Made by a program: the position numbers and the translations under genes. Source: Bombus terrestris (lineage: Eukaryota > Arthropoda > Insecta > Hymenoptera > Apidae). From it: DNA of 64,000 nt. The DNA lies in assembly GCF_910591885.1 (NCBI RefSeq), contig NW_025963549.1, positions 2,108,001 to 2,172,000 of the forward strand. The letters are read 5' to 3'. The notes beneath the pieces were generated by a model. That model did no database searches. It saw only the letters and a program-made list of their open reading frames with translations, and was not told the DNA's origin. Shown here one piece after another: positions 22,986 through 34,999 of the stretch. How positions within the stretch are numbered: the first letter of the stretch is position 1; each line of letters starts with the position of its first letter.

Positions 22986-25426
22986 GAATTGTTATGCGAC
23001 TGATGCATCAACATACCATGCAAGAAGAATTGGAAACTAGGACAAAAAGGAAGAACTGTGAAAGAGATACTTATAATCATAGTAAACGACAAAAAATTCG
23101 CAGATGTTCAAGTGAATCTGAGGAGGAGGATATTGATGAAAAGGTAGTTGACAATAGAAGAATACAAGTAATAACACAAGAGTCAAGCAATCTCCTCGAT
23201 AACGGCAAAAGGATGATGCGAATGATGGGATATAAGGCGGTTACGGCTTCGGAAATAATGATCAAGGTCGTTTAGAGCCAGTTCAAGCACCTAGACAGCA
23301 TGGTCGCAGAGGCTTTGGACATCATGTTCCTGGACATGAAGATTCAGGTCTTAAATGGAATCCTGCAGAGGAAGTTATGAAGTGTGTAAAAGATATGAAA
23401 TGGTGATATGAAAAGTTGACCACAGATGATGAAATTTATTTCTGTTGTGAAGATATACTGAACACTGTTATCAATGCGAAAACTTTTTTTAACCCTTTTC
23501 TCAAATCGTGCTACTGTTAAAATGGCGAATACAGATAGAGCATGTAACTTTATGTTTACTAACCCAAAAGGTTTGAGGGAGAATGGGCTGCTATACTTTG
23601 CAGATGTATGTGCTGGAGCAGGAGGTTTTAGTGAACATGTTCTATGGCGAAAGAAATGACGTGCTAAAGGATTTGCTCTTACATTAGAAAATGAACATGA
23701 TTTCAAATTAGAAGACTTTTATGCGGGTCCTTGTGAAATATTTCATCAATACTACGGACCAAAGGAAAGTGGTGATGTCTTTGACCCAGTTAATGAATAG
23801 GCATTTACAAATCTTATAATGCAGCATACCCATGGCAAAGGAGTACATTTTGTGATGTCTGATTGAGGATTCTCAGCAGAACGACAAGAAAACGTACAAG
23901 AAATTCTTTCAAAACAACTGTATCTTTGTCGATGTTTAATAGCATTGATGGTTGAAAGAGAGGGTGGCGATTTTGTGACAAAATTATTCAACCTTTTTAC
24001 ACCCTTTAGTGCTGGTTTAGTTTATTTAATGTATCGCTGCTTTGAAGAAGTCTGTATTTTTACACCAAACTCTTCTAGACAAGGAAATTCAGAACGTTAC
24101 TTAATATGTAAGAAGAAACGATCTGGGGTACAAGTTGTTGTTGAATATCTGAAGCATGTTAATCGTCTGCTTTTAAATGGTGGTGTAAATGACGACGTTT
24201 TACAACTATTATCATATAATGAATTAAAAAAAGAGAAACAATTTGTTCAATATCTACGTGCTTCTAACAAAGATTTGGCCGGAAAACAAATAATCGACCT
24301 GTGTAAAATTGCAGCAGTTTATGCGGATAATACTCTTGTTGAGACGAAACAAGCTGATATGCGCAAACAATATCCAGAGTATTGGAAACTTCCAGATGAA
24401 ACTAGGACAATCCCAAGACACATGAAACCAAAAACAAATGGAATACTCTTTTGAAAGATACTTCATTTCTTTCTATTAATCCAGCACAATTGATGGAATT
24501 TAACATTGAAAATGCATTTTTATCACTATATGACTGGTTTTGTATGCCATGTGGTACAAAGCCAAGGTCTGATGATGATAAGAAGCACGCTACATTTTAT
24601 ATGGGCGTGGGAAGGAGCAACGTATATAAATATACAAAGAATTCTTGGGTTAGTGTCGATGACATTGGCATAGAATTACCACCAAATACACTTGTGAAAG
24701 CAGAGGTTGTATATGAAATGACTAAGGAGTTTATATATCAGCAAAAAGTACTTGCATTGCATATTATAGATGCATTCTACTTAGGAGGAGTGGACATTAG
24801 CAAAAAATATTTGAGGAGCAGGTAAGCAAGTGAATCTTATTGAGATCAATAATAATCTTTTAGATTTCCAGTAATGAAATGTTTTTTCAAGGAGTACGTT
24901 CATGTGATACTAATGTATGACTGTTGTTTAAAGGAAAGAGGAAGCGACGTTGTTCTGTGAAGCTTTGTGGAAACCAGCAGGAAATAACTATACTCGAATA
25001 CGTGACAAAGAACTACTTCCAGTTGGTACATATATCTGTGAAAAGTTGCGAGTAACACAGCGTAAAATAAAAAATAATTCCGATGCCTTAGTATACGAAC
25101 TTCCAGAAAATACATTAGATGTTAATGGTTATAATAAGGACAAATTATATTTTATACAACAGAGTGTAATATTTTTAAGAAGCACCGGAAATCCTTGGAA
25201 TCGGTATGTCAGTAAAACACATTCCATAAAGTATGTCTTTAATTGAAAAACAAACGAGAAGCTATTCGACCTTCATAGACCAAGTTCAGCAGAAGCAAGT
25301 TTCGTTAAATCTTTTAAAGCTCGCCTTATTTGTCATTGGCCTAAGGATTCATCACTTAATATGAACAGATTTGCAAAATTTATTAAAGATAAGTGTCCGG
25401 CATACAATACGCGCTTAGAATATTAA
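22986..25426 (+). pseudogene. CMTR1: CMTR1-like cap 2'-O-methyltransferase pseudogene
   Basis: CMTR1 adds the 2'-O-methyl group to the first transcribed nucleotide of capped mRNA, in the nucleus. Visible in order from ATG 23018: a basic nuclear-signal-like N-terminus, a G-patch (MGYK...GLEPVQAPRQHGRRGFGH-like, frame broken by 1 nt near 23240), an RrmJ/FtsJ methyltransferase core with the SAM box ADVCAGAGGFSEHVLWRKK (23599-23656), the D-GF catalytic region, and the inactive-guanylyltransferase-like C-terminal half. Breaks: TGA 23657, TAG near 23797, TGA 23864-23866 within the catalytic DGGF box, a frameshift near 24430, and a TGA near 25243. Ends at TAA 25424-25426. A GT-AG intron is retained, so this is a copied gene, not a processed retrocopy. 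Confidence 0.9.
24822..24933 (+). other. Retained intron of the CMTR1-like pseudogene
   Basis: 112 bp from GTAAGC to TTTAAAG. Removing it joins ...AGC AG to G AAA GAG, restoring the reading frame into FCEALWKPAGNNYTR. A branch-like tactaat lies about 20 bases before the 3' end. Confidence 0.75.
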
Positions 25427-25924
25427 AACTACAGGCTGTACATATATTCGTACAAGACTTGAACCGCATAGATGTCAAACAGATTAATTCCGTTAATTTG
25501 ACTGTTATTTCAAATATGAAATACTTGTGATATATTTTAGTACTTAGCATTATATTTCTATAGAAATAGAAGTGTAGCGGTACATGAGTCATAGGACAAA
25601 GCAAATTACGTCGTTGTGCCTCGAAGTAGACCTAGACCGCTGAGCTACAATTAATGTAAAAACAATGTCACCGCAACCAGAAATTGTCGTCAGGTAGGCA
25701 AATGCGAATTCTTTTACCCCCCCCCCCCCCGGCGACTAGTATAGGTAGCCTTAACTCAACTACATCTGACGGTCAAAAACATCAATATTTGACTCAGGTC
25801 TTTTATAATGAAAATGTTCGTGAGATGTCAACAACGACTTTTGGCATCAATGACATAGTATAGTGAAAACTACACTATGAGCTAGGGCCATCTATAGGCA
25901 AATTCCGGTTTCATATTTATAGAC
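25427..25924. other. Non-coding tail after the CMTR1-like relic
   Basis: AT-rich, no gene seen; probably the old 3' UTR and flank. It contains a run of 14 C at 25717-25730. On the - strand near 25640-25650, tagctcagcgg resembles a tRNA A box, but no spaced B box or cloverleaf follows. Confidence 0.5.
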
Positions 25925-28900
25925 CTGATACGCTCGATTTGACAGGGATCAGTGCGGACATAGCGCTAATTGTCTAGTGTGCGCTGAATTGGGCAAGAAA
26001 TCTGTAGTACCGGCCACATCGAATACTCGGCATGTCTGCAACAGCAAAGGAAATACGGGGATTTGACCATTTGATTCTGAATATGGAAACCTGCAATGTC
26101 GCCGTATTTGACACGGCCCAGAGTTGAAATAGAGCAAACCGGCTGGAGTATGCTGTATTTGGCAGCAAATGTGCAGTATTACGTGCATCATATTGTCGAC
26201 ATACCTACAATGGATACGGAGATACTTTCACTTGAATAACTAGGCTTGAATATGAAAAACTACAAATACTCGATTTGACTCGGTCCGGATTTAACACGGC
26301 TTAAACAAGATGAAGCGCTCTGCGTATGGCAGTCAATGTGGAATATAACGCGCATCGAATTGTCTACATAACTGCAATCGAAATGTAGTCACGTTGATCT
26401 GAATATTTATTCCTGAACATGCAAAATTGCATTTTGGCAGGTTTTGGCAGAGACCAGAGTTGACATAGCTCAGACAAGCTGATGAGTAATGTAACTGTAG
26501 CAAATGTAGAGTATAAGACGTGTCGCATTGTCGACACATGTGCAAAACAAGCGGAGAGACTTTGAAAGCAATATTTAAGCATTAATAGCAAAAACTGCAA
26601 TTCTGCTAGATTTTACAGGGTCCAGAGTTGGCATAGCACAAACCGGCTGATTTGGCATCAGATGTGGAATATAACGCGCATCGTGTGGCCAACGTTTCTG
26701 CAAAACAAGCGGAGATACCTCGATTCGAATATGTAAGCATTAATATCCAAAACTGCAGTCACGCTGGATTTCACCGAGTCCAGTCTTGACAATGTGCAAA
26801 CTGCCTGATGTGTGCTGTATTTGGCAGCACATGTGGAGTATAACACGCATCCTATTGTGAACATACTTACTATGAAAACGGAGATACATTCACTTGAATA
26901 TTTAGGCTTGAATGTGCAAAACTACAAATACGCTGGATTTGACTCGTTCCGTATTTAACATGGCTTAAACCAGATGGAGCGCCCAGTGTATGGCAGTCTA
27001 TGTGGAATATAACGCGCATCGTTTTGTCGACATATCTGCAATAGGAGCTGAGTCACGTCGATCTGAATATTGAACCCTGATCATGCATTACTGCATTTAC
27101 GCTTGATTTCTCAGGGTCCGGATTTGACATAGCGCAAACCAGATGATGTGAGCTGTATTTAGTAGCAACTACGGAGTATAAAGCGCATCGAATTTTCCAC
27201 ATATCTGCAATCGAAACGGAGATTCGTTGATTTGATTATTTAGGTTTGATAATGCAAAACTGCAGTTGCGTTGGGTTTGACCGGACCAGAGTGGACATAG
27301 CGCTAATTGGATGATATTGGTTTAATTTGCAAGAAATGTGGAATACAAGGCAAATCGTATTGTCGACACATTTCCAACAGTAACGGAGATGCGTGGATTT
27401 GAATATATAATAATTTATATGAAAAACTGCAATTACGCTGGATTTGTCGGTGATCGGAGATGACATAGTTTAAATCGAATGATGTGCACTGTATTGGCAG
27501 CAAATGTGCAGTATAACCTGAGTCGAATTGTCGGCATATCTGTAACAGAATCGTAGATACGTTGATTTGAATATTTATGCACGAATTTGCAAAACTGCAA
27601 TTACGCAGGTTTGACACGGGCCAGAGTTGACATAGCGCCAGCCCACTAATGTGCGCTGTATTCGGCAGCAAATGTGGAGTGTAACGCGTATCGAATTGTC
27701 GGCACATCAGCAACAGATGCGGAGATACGTCGGTTTGAATGCATAATACTGAATGTACAAAACTGAAAATACGCTGGATCTGGCTAGGTCTAGATTTTGC
27801 ATAGCTCAAACTGGATTGTGTCCACTGTATCTGGCAGCAAATGTGGAGTGTAGCGTGCATCTTATTTCCGACATACATAATATGTACACAGCTAGTAACA
27901 GCGCAATGTTTTCCAATGGAGGATTCAGCCTATGTAAGCAGAACTGCAATTACATTGGATTTCATCAGGATACACAGATGACATAGCACAAACCCTCCGA
28001 TGTGTGATAAATTTGGGAGCCAATGTGGAGTATAACACACATAAATTCATCGTCATATCTGCATTAGAAACAGAGATACGTAGATTTGAATATTTAAGCC
28101 TGAATATGCAAACCTGCATATTCGCTGGATTTCACACGGTCCAGAGTTAACTTAGCGCCAGCCCACTGATGTGCGCTCTATTTGGCAGCAAATGTGGAGC
28201 TACCGCGCATAGCATTTTCGACATATATTCAATACCAGTGCAGCAGTTGAAAAGTCGCATCCCGGATGATGCGCGCTGTATTTGGTAGTAAATGTGGAAT
28301 ACAACTTGCATAGTCTTGTCGACATATCTGTAATAGGAACGAAGATACCATCATTTGAATATTTAAGCCTGAATATGCAAATTTCCAATTACACAGAATT
28401 TGATCGGGTCCAGAGTTGACGTGGCACAAACCGGCTGATTTGGCAGCATATGTGCAGTATTATGCGCATCGAATGGTCGTCATTTGAGCTCTTGAGGCGG
28501 AGATACGTGGATATCAATATTTTAGACTGAGTATGCAAAACTGCAAATACGCTGGATTTGACACGGTCCACAATTGACATTGCGCAAACTGGCAGATATG
28601 CGCTGTATAGGTTTATTTGAACATTTAGGCATGAATATGCGAAACTACAATCATGCCGGCATTGACTGAAACCAGAGAGGACATAACGGAAACAGGCTGG
28701 TGTGCGCTGCATTTGGCAAGAAATGTGGGGTACAAGTCACATCGAATTCTCGACATATTTGCCACAATAACGGAGATACGTTGATTTGATTATCCGTGCA
28801 TGAGTATCCAAAATTGCAATTGCGCTGGATTTAACAATGGTCAGAATCGACATAGCGCAAACCGGCTGATGAGTAATACATTTGGCAGTACGACGCTAAC

Positions 28901-28965
28901 TCGAATTGTGGACATATCTGCAACGGAATCGGAAATAGCTTGATTTGAATATTTAATCCTGAAAA
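25925..28965 (+). repeat. Degenerate satellite array, block 2 (about 18 monomers)
   Basis: The longest satellite block. The landmark following gtcgacatat recurs near 26688, 26860, 27030, 27199, 27362, 27534, 27704 and 27872, so the period is about 170 bp. Monomers are well diverged, but the set starting near 26151 reappears near 26813 (about 660 bp, four monomers) and again in block 1 at about 6754, suggesting a decayed higher-order repeat. All blocks share the same orientation. Confidence 0.92.
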
Positions 28966-29334
28966 TGTAAAGCGCTAACAACTTTACTCTCAGCAACGCT
29001 AAGACCTCTCACAACTCGACAACGCTAACAACTCCACTCTCAACAACGCTAACAACTCTACTCTTCGACTCCTCGATTAACTCTGACCTCTCGACTCACT
29101 CTTATTTCTCGATCAACCGTTCAACGCTTCTCGATCATCCAATCTTTAGAGTTAAATCGTCCCCTACCATTAGCGTTAGTTTTTCCAACCCTCTAACCCC
29201 ATTCTGTTAACGCTCAGCAAGTACAAGGTGACTTTAGTCACATAGGCTTCCTCCCCGATGTAAAGTAACAACCGAAGGACAGACGACATTGTTTTGATCG
29301 ATTTCTGATGAGGCCTTTTCCTCGCGATACTACA
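28966..29334 (-). repeat. Solo LTR relic related to Gypsy-2, inside satellite
   Basis: 369 bp between satellite monomers. On the - strand it begins TGTAGTATCGCGAGGAAAAG, close to the Gypsy-2 LTR start TGTAGTATCGTGGGCAAAAG, and ends TTTACA. The 28975-29110 part consists of degenerate short repeats (acgctaacaactctactctc-like), matching the repetitive tail of the Gypsy-2 LTR. No clear target duplication. Confidence 0.65.
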
Positions 29335-29905
29335 ATATGTTGACTTGAATATTTAAGCCTTAATATGCAAAACTGCAAATGCGCTGAGGTTGGCTGCGTC
29401 CACACGTAACATAACTCAAACCAGATAATATGCACTGTATTTGGCAGCGAATATGGAGTATAACGCTTTTCGTGCTGTCGGCATATTTGCAATGCAAACG
29501 GCTATACGGTGATTTCAATAGTTAAGCATGAATATGCAAAACAGCAATTTCGCTGGATTTGACAGAGCCCGGTGTTGACATAGTACAAACCTGCTGATGT
29601 GTGGTGCATGTAACATCAGATGTGAAATGTAACGGACATCGAATTGTAGCCATATGTGCAATAGAAACGGAGATACATTCATTTGAATATGTTAACCTTA
29701 ATTTGTAAAACTGCAATAATGCTTGATATGTCGAGGACCAGAGATGATATAATAGCACGAGCCAGCTGATTTGAGCTGTATTTGGCAGGCAATGAGGAGT
29801 ATATCTCGCATCTAATTGACGACAAATCTCCAATCGCAGCGGTGAAACGTTTTATTTGATGTTCAATAATGGGCCAGTTACGATACCGATAGTATTAGCA
29901 TGACT
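29335..29905 (+). repeat. Satellite, block 3
   Basis: About three monomers. 29340-29700 is most similar to 7340-7685 of block 1, and both blocks lead into an F-box copy at the same monomer phase, so satellite and F-box were duplicated together. Confidence 0.88.
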
Positions 29906-30120
29906 GAAACACATTGCCGTCTCAGTAAAACCATTTTATTTCAAGCTTCACGCTACAGTTCTGAATCCGGACAAGACCGTTTCAAGTTCTCGCAAAAGCA
30001 AGCAGTCAAATTAAGGTACTTACACGAGTTAGAGTCTAATACATTTTATTGGTCCAGCATCGATGGGGCGATCTCGCATCGAAATTTTCGGAGGACCGCG
30101 TAACCTTCCAACGACGACCG

Positions 30121-30506
30121 TGTCACGTAAAAATAAAGAGAAGTTTTATATGGAAGAAGAAGACTTTATTTTTACTTCGTTTATACACTTAAAAGACACT
30201 TCCGAGCTCTAGCCGTGACCGTACGAGAGTGAGACCCTACAATCTTTTTACTTTCGGTCATCTGTTCTCTCATTATCCCCACTACCCTGTAGGCGTACGT
30301 GACCGTTGCTACGCTTCTGGAACATTTTATGGAAGGACCGTTAGGCCATAAATGAATCCTCAGGTACTCTGCCAATATACATTGTCGCCAAGGTCGCCAT
30401 GTGTTCCTCTCGTCGGTCCATCGGGTTCGAAGTATGCCGACCGGGACACCATCCTGCCCGCGGTGTGTGTGTGTGTGTCCTGGTCTCTGATGTGATTTAC
30501 GTTACA
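30121..30506 (-). repeat. Solo LTR (Gypsy-1-related) inserted in F-box copy 2
   Basis: 386 bp with ends TGTAACG...CGTGACA on the - strand and a perfect 4-base target duplication accg (30117-30120, 30507-30510). The inner part is recognisably related to the Gypsy-1 LTR (ggcatacttcgaacc, accctgtaggcgtacgtgac), but about 58 bp at the 5' end are different and include a (GT)n run at about 30463-30478. Excision restores the sequence of F-box copy 1. Confidence 0.9.
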
Positions 30507-30856
30507 ACCGCCGTACGAGCAGCGGATAAACTTATTTCGTGCCTTAGGTTACCCTCACCACGTCCTCTACTTCTTGATTCTTGGTTGGTAGCTTTAGTGG
30601 CTGCAGGTCCGAGAAATTGCATCTTGACCCGCTTTCTCGTATGTCGCATGTGACGTCTCACTTTCCGCCGTAAACACTTTTCGGATCTACATACGTTGAA
30701 CCATTTGCGCGAGACAAGCGCGGCGCTCCGCTGGGACGAGGGATCCAATTTTCGAAGTATCAAGTGCGAAACCTCCAGTGGTAGTTCGGAAATGATATCT
30801 ACCTTACTTGGCACGAACAAACCAACGACGCGTAGTAGAGATCTAAAAAACTCCAT
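30497..30856 (-). pseudogene. F-box domain protein fragment, copy 2, split by a solo LTR
   Basis: Starts at ATG 30856 and matches copy 1 through the F-box and basic region, with several substitutions. At about codon 117 it enters the solo LTR and stops at once. The rest of the locus (29906-30120) lies beyond the LTR. Upstream homology to copy 1 extends to 31007. Confidence 0.8.
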
Positions 30857-30881
30857 GTTGTTTCTACTGTTGCGCGAGCAC

Positions 30882-30916
30882 GACTGACGGTCTGGCTAAG
30901 AGTGGAGGCTTATATA
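30882..30916 (-). promoter_or_regulatory. TATA box and initiator of F-box copy 2
   Basis: TATATAAG at 30916-30909 and TCAGTC at 30887-30882, with 31 bases between TATA and the Inr A, identical in layout to copy 1. Confidence 0.65.
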
Positions 30917-31001
30917 TGTGCTGCTCGTCCCGGTGCACTGCGAGTTCCGGTTAGGGGTGAGAGTCCTGGTCAAGCAGAATCGATGGTATGTGCATGTATT
31001 T

Positions 31002-31052
31002 TCACTTAACCTTAATTTTCAACCTTAATTGTCAACCTTAATTTTCTGATTA
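31002..31052 (+). repeat. Short tandem repeat caaccttaatttt, three units
   Basis: Three near-copies of a 15-16 base unit (aaccttaattttc, aaccttaattgtc, aaccttaattttc) at the end of F-box homology, just before the truncated Copia-2. Confidence 0.6.
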
Positions 31053-31089
31053 AATATAAGTATTACAAAATTCTCAACGCATATTTATA

Positions 31090-34000
31090 ATGGGTCCCGT
31101 CGTAACTGTTTTGAAATAGACTTAAATAGCTTACACTATAACTAACGTCTAATCATGTTCCAGTATTAATATATAATGAAGCTCCTATGAGGTTTCTATA
31201 TCTTATATCGTCTGAGGCTGACTGTGCGGGTTCTAAACTTAAGTCTTTTTCCTTTGGTGTAAAATATAGTTTACTATTTTCTATATTCTATCGTTTCGCT
31301 AATGACTCTATATAACTACTTTGATCTAATTTCATCTCACATTTCTTATGATTGTATTCAATATTTATTCCTAAGTAAGTCTTTACTTCAGCTAAGTCTT
31401 TCATCGCAAATTTGTTTGACAATTTATTTTTAATTTCATCGATTTTTCTTTTGTTTTTTCCACACATTAATAAGTCATCCACGAATAGAATTAAGTATAT
31501 AACATGATCGCTCTCATACTTCATATACAGACAATAATCACTCTCACTTCTTTGAAAACCTATTTTACATACTTACAAACCTAGTTTACATACTTTCCCG
31601 CTTTTATCGGTGTAACCCATAGGTTGTTTTACAAATACTTCCGATTTTATAGTTCCGTTTAGGAATGCTGTTTCTACATTCATTTGCATAATCATCGAAC
31701 CATATTGACAACAATAAGATAGTAATAACTTCAGCGTTTGCATTTTTGCCACTGGAGAGTATAAATTTTCCTATATTTCCTTTTGTTGGAAGCCCCGAAC
31801 AACTAGTCGCGCTTTCTTACGATTATCGGATTTATTCGTATATACCCATTTCAAATCTAATACCTTTTTATCTTTTGGTTTCTCTACTAATTGCCAGGTT
31901 TTTATTTTTGACTAAACTATTCATTTCTCGATCCATTGCTTCTTTCCATGATCTGCTGTCATCTCCACTTAAAGCTTCTTCATAGCTTTGAGGACTGCCT
32001 GCGCTAACTACATTCACATAAATGAAATATGAGCTCGTTTGGCCATATCTTTGAGGTTTCTTTGTTTCCCGTCCTGGCCTTCTCAAATGATTTTCTATGT
32101 CCTCAAATTTTTCTTCTGATTCGATACTTAAATTTCTCTCCTTTTTTATTACAACCTGCTCGACCTTTTTGTTGAAGTGGTCGCTACTTCTAGGAAAACT
32201 CCACATCTGGTCTTTTCAGCTTTCTCAAGCGCTGAAGCCATCGACAGCATATAGACAAAAGAATAGCAGGGAGCCAGACCATAAACGGTAGACAGGCGAC
32301 GTTGGCTTCGGGGTTCTCAGTCATAAAGTAACACTGCTAGCGTGCGGATCTGGACCAGCTCAAATTGTATTCCTGTATTTCATTATTAAGTCAAATATAT
32401 ACTTTGTATCTTACACTTTATCCACGCGTTTTTCTCTCTTTATATACCGAATAACCTCAACACTTTTCGTCACTTGTTTCACTTTCATGAATTTCGTTTG
32501 TATCCGAATGTTCTTCAAAATCCTTTTCCGTTTCATTATCTGATTCATCCATTCCTTGAAATCCTACTAAATTATCATTTTCACCTATAAATTCTACGTG
32601 TCTTGCAATTATAATTTTATTCTTAACTAGGATCCTATATCCAACGTTTTCATAACCTACAAGTATTCCAATATCTGCCTTTTTGTGCCATTTCGAATTT
32701 ATTTTAAATTCAGATATTCTTACGAAAACTATACTCCCGTACAATCTTAAATTATTTATATTCGGTTTCCTTCTTAACAATATTTCGATTGGTGTTTTAT
32801 TTTCACATGTTTTCGTAATGGTTCTATTTTTTAAGTACACCGCGGTTCTAACTATTTTCGACCAATATTTAATATTTAGTTTTGAATCATGTAATAAGCA
32901 CATAGCGGAATTCGTGATTGTTCTATTGTAGCGCTCAGCTGTTCCATTTATCTAGTGAACATAAGGTGGGCATGGTTCTAGGAGAATTCCCGTTTCCCTA
33001 ATTAGATTGTACATGTTTTTGTTCATATATTCTTTTCCATTATCGCATCTTAGTTTCTTTATCTTCTTACCAGTAAGATTTTCAACTTTATTTATATAAT
33101 CAAGGATTCAATCGTAAACCTCATCTTTCGATTTCAAAGTATAAATTAATGCGCACTTACTATAATCGTCCATAAATGTTAAGAAATATATAGATCCATC
33201 AAACCCGGTACTTTTATAAGTTCCATTTAAATCGGTATGTACTAATTCTAAAATCTCGCGTGCTCTACTATGGTTACTCTGGATAGGTACATTGTGCTAC
33301 TTATTTTGCATACACGCACCACATTTTAATTGAACTTGCTCCAATTTTTCTGGCATTCCCTCAATTATTTTTTTCTTACACATCGCATCTAAATAATTAA
33401 AGCTTACATGTCCTCGGATTCTGTGAAATTTTTCCCTGTTCGTCATTTTTCTACATTTTTGGCGTGAGATTCTTGCCTTCCAATGTAACTAGTTATTTTA
33501 TACAAACCATGATCGTTGAATGCGATCCCTATCAACATTCTATATTTGTTATAGATCTTTGAAGTATTCCCTGCTGAGAGTATCTTATTTTTATTCGTTA
33601 CTCTCGCATAGCTAACCATGTTATTATCCATTTCTTCCACATAAAATACATTTGACATTATAATTTTAACCCTTCTTTTGTTTACTTTAAAGTAAGTTAA
33701 AATTTTTCCAACTTTTGTTCCTTTTAATGTTCTACCGTGTCCTAGTTTTACGTTTATCGGGTTCCTTAAGTTTTCGTATTCAAAAAAATACGAGTCATCA
33801 TTTACAATGTGATCTGAACATTCACTATCCAATATCCAATCTATTTTTCGCGAATCGCTGGTATATACTGTGATAGTATCCTTACTGTTATCGGGCTGCA
33901 CTCGCGTTAGGAAGGAGTCAATTCCTTGGTCGTCGTAGTCCTCGCTGTTTAAATAATTTGCGTCTTGTCGACTTGCCCCATTGTAGCGTTGCTGCCAACC

Positions 34001-34812
34001 TCTGCTTCGTCCTCGTTGACCAAATCCACGCTGAACATATCCTCGTCTTCTGTGGCCACAACCTCGTCCGCCGCGACCCCTATTCTGCTATGGCTGATAC
34101 GCACCTCCTTGCCATTGCGCTCCTCCATTGATTCCGCCTCTGCATGTGTTCGTGCAATTTTTTATCACGTGGCCGTAGTTTCCACAGCCATGGCACTTTA
34201 TTTCTCTCTTTTCTCAACTTTGAAAACATTTGACCATTTCCTATCACTTTTACTCTCCCTACGCATTTCCCACATTATAATTTTATTTTTTAAAAAATCA
34301 CAAGTTCAATCACTTTCTTTCAATGAGTCGATTAAGTCATCAATATAAATCAATGATTCTGGTAGTGTTTTCAGCATGTAATCGAGTTTTTCACGTTCAC
34401 TTACGTTTGCACCAGCACTCTTTAATTCATTTATCGTCTTCTCAAATTCCGTGAAAAATGAACCTGATTCCTCAAAATCTTTCAACCTCATCATGTCGAG
34501 TCTACGTCTTATAGAAAGTTGCAATGCTGTTGATTCCTTCATATACATCTCATCGAATTTTGTAATTATTTTGTAAACAGTGTCTTGATCACCAACAAAT
34601 TCTAATTGCTCATTTGTTATACTACAATAAATGTAGTTCATCGCCCATTGATTCTTTTCATCCCAATTATCTTTCGCATCCGTGTCCATTTTCTCTCGTG
34701 TAGCCAGTTCATAACATTTTTTACACTTTAAATACATTAATGTTCTTTTCTTCCACGCTTTGTAATTACGTACATCGAATACTTGAATTTTAGTTTTATC
34801 GTCCATTGGCAT
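31090..34812 (-). pseudogene. Copia-2 gag-pol relic, 3' truncated
   Basis: A second Copia family on the - strand. Gag starts at about ATG 34812 (34812-34306), with a TGA near 34306 where Copia-1 reads on. A zinc knuckle CHGCGNYGHVIKNC lies at about 34153-34195, an RG-rich linker follows, then a protease box DSE instead of DSG (33830), a zinc region, integrase pieces (32457-33400, several stops) and RT with FVDD (near 31480). Sequence ends near 31090, so RNase H and the 3' LTR are missing. Many frameshifts: long dead. Confidence 0.88.
32207..32456 (-). other. Unidentified insertion within Copia-2
   Basis: About 230 bp with no counterpart in Copia-1 separate the integrase C-terminus from the linker before RT. 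On the - strand it starts TGTTGAGG with TATATAAAG soon after, which looks like the head of a Copia LTR. I could not find a convincing far end or target duplication. Confidence 0.35.
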
Positions 34813-34999
34813 CTTGATTCGTCTTTTCATCTTCACCCTTTTTTCAAAAACAGTTCTCCTCACTATACAGATTCCTTTTATCTGCTCCGCCAACAGCCTC
34901 TTTATCTCTTCAGAACATATTTCCAATTCTTTCAAAATGAACCTTTTTTATACATTCACTCCCGGTTACACGTGGCCCCATAACCTTAAATCTCGTCAA

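Larger units (their letters stand above)
10591..23376 (-). repeat. Segment B, homologous to segment C in the same orientation
   Basis: From the Copia solo LTR (10591) to the CMTR1-like relic this block aligns with 45327-64000, once the two young insertions of C and a large deletion at 62055 are set aside. The coordinate offset in the CMTR1 part is 40624. About 15 differences were counted over the 970 bp left flank. Both unique flanks are shared, so the duplication was segmental. Homology probably continues past 23376, but C leaves the window. Confidence 0.92.

Noticed and set aside
25600..25660. Possible tRNA gene on the - strand
   Set aside because: A box only; B-box-like word too close and no cloverleaf.
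25925..28712. Many - strand reading frames of 60-190 codons in the satellite
   Set aside because: They recur with the 170 bp period and share the same translated words (for example ICRQFDARYTPHLLPN); shadows of tandem repeats.
26000..28900. CENP-B-box-like word (gaaacggaga) in the monomers
   Set aside because: The TTCG half of the box is missing and the match is short.
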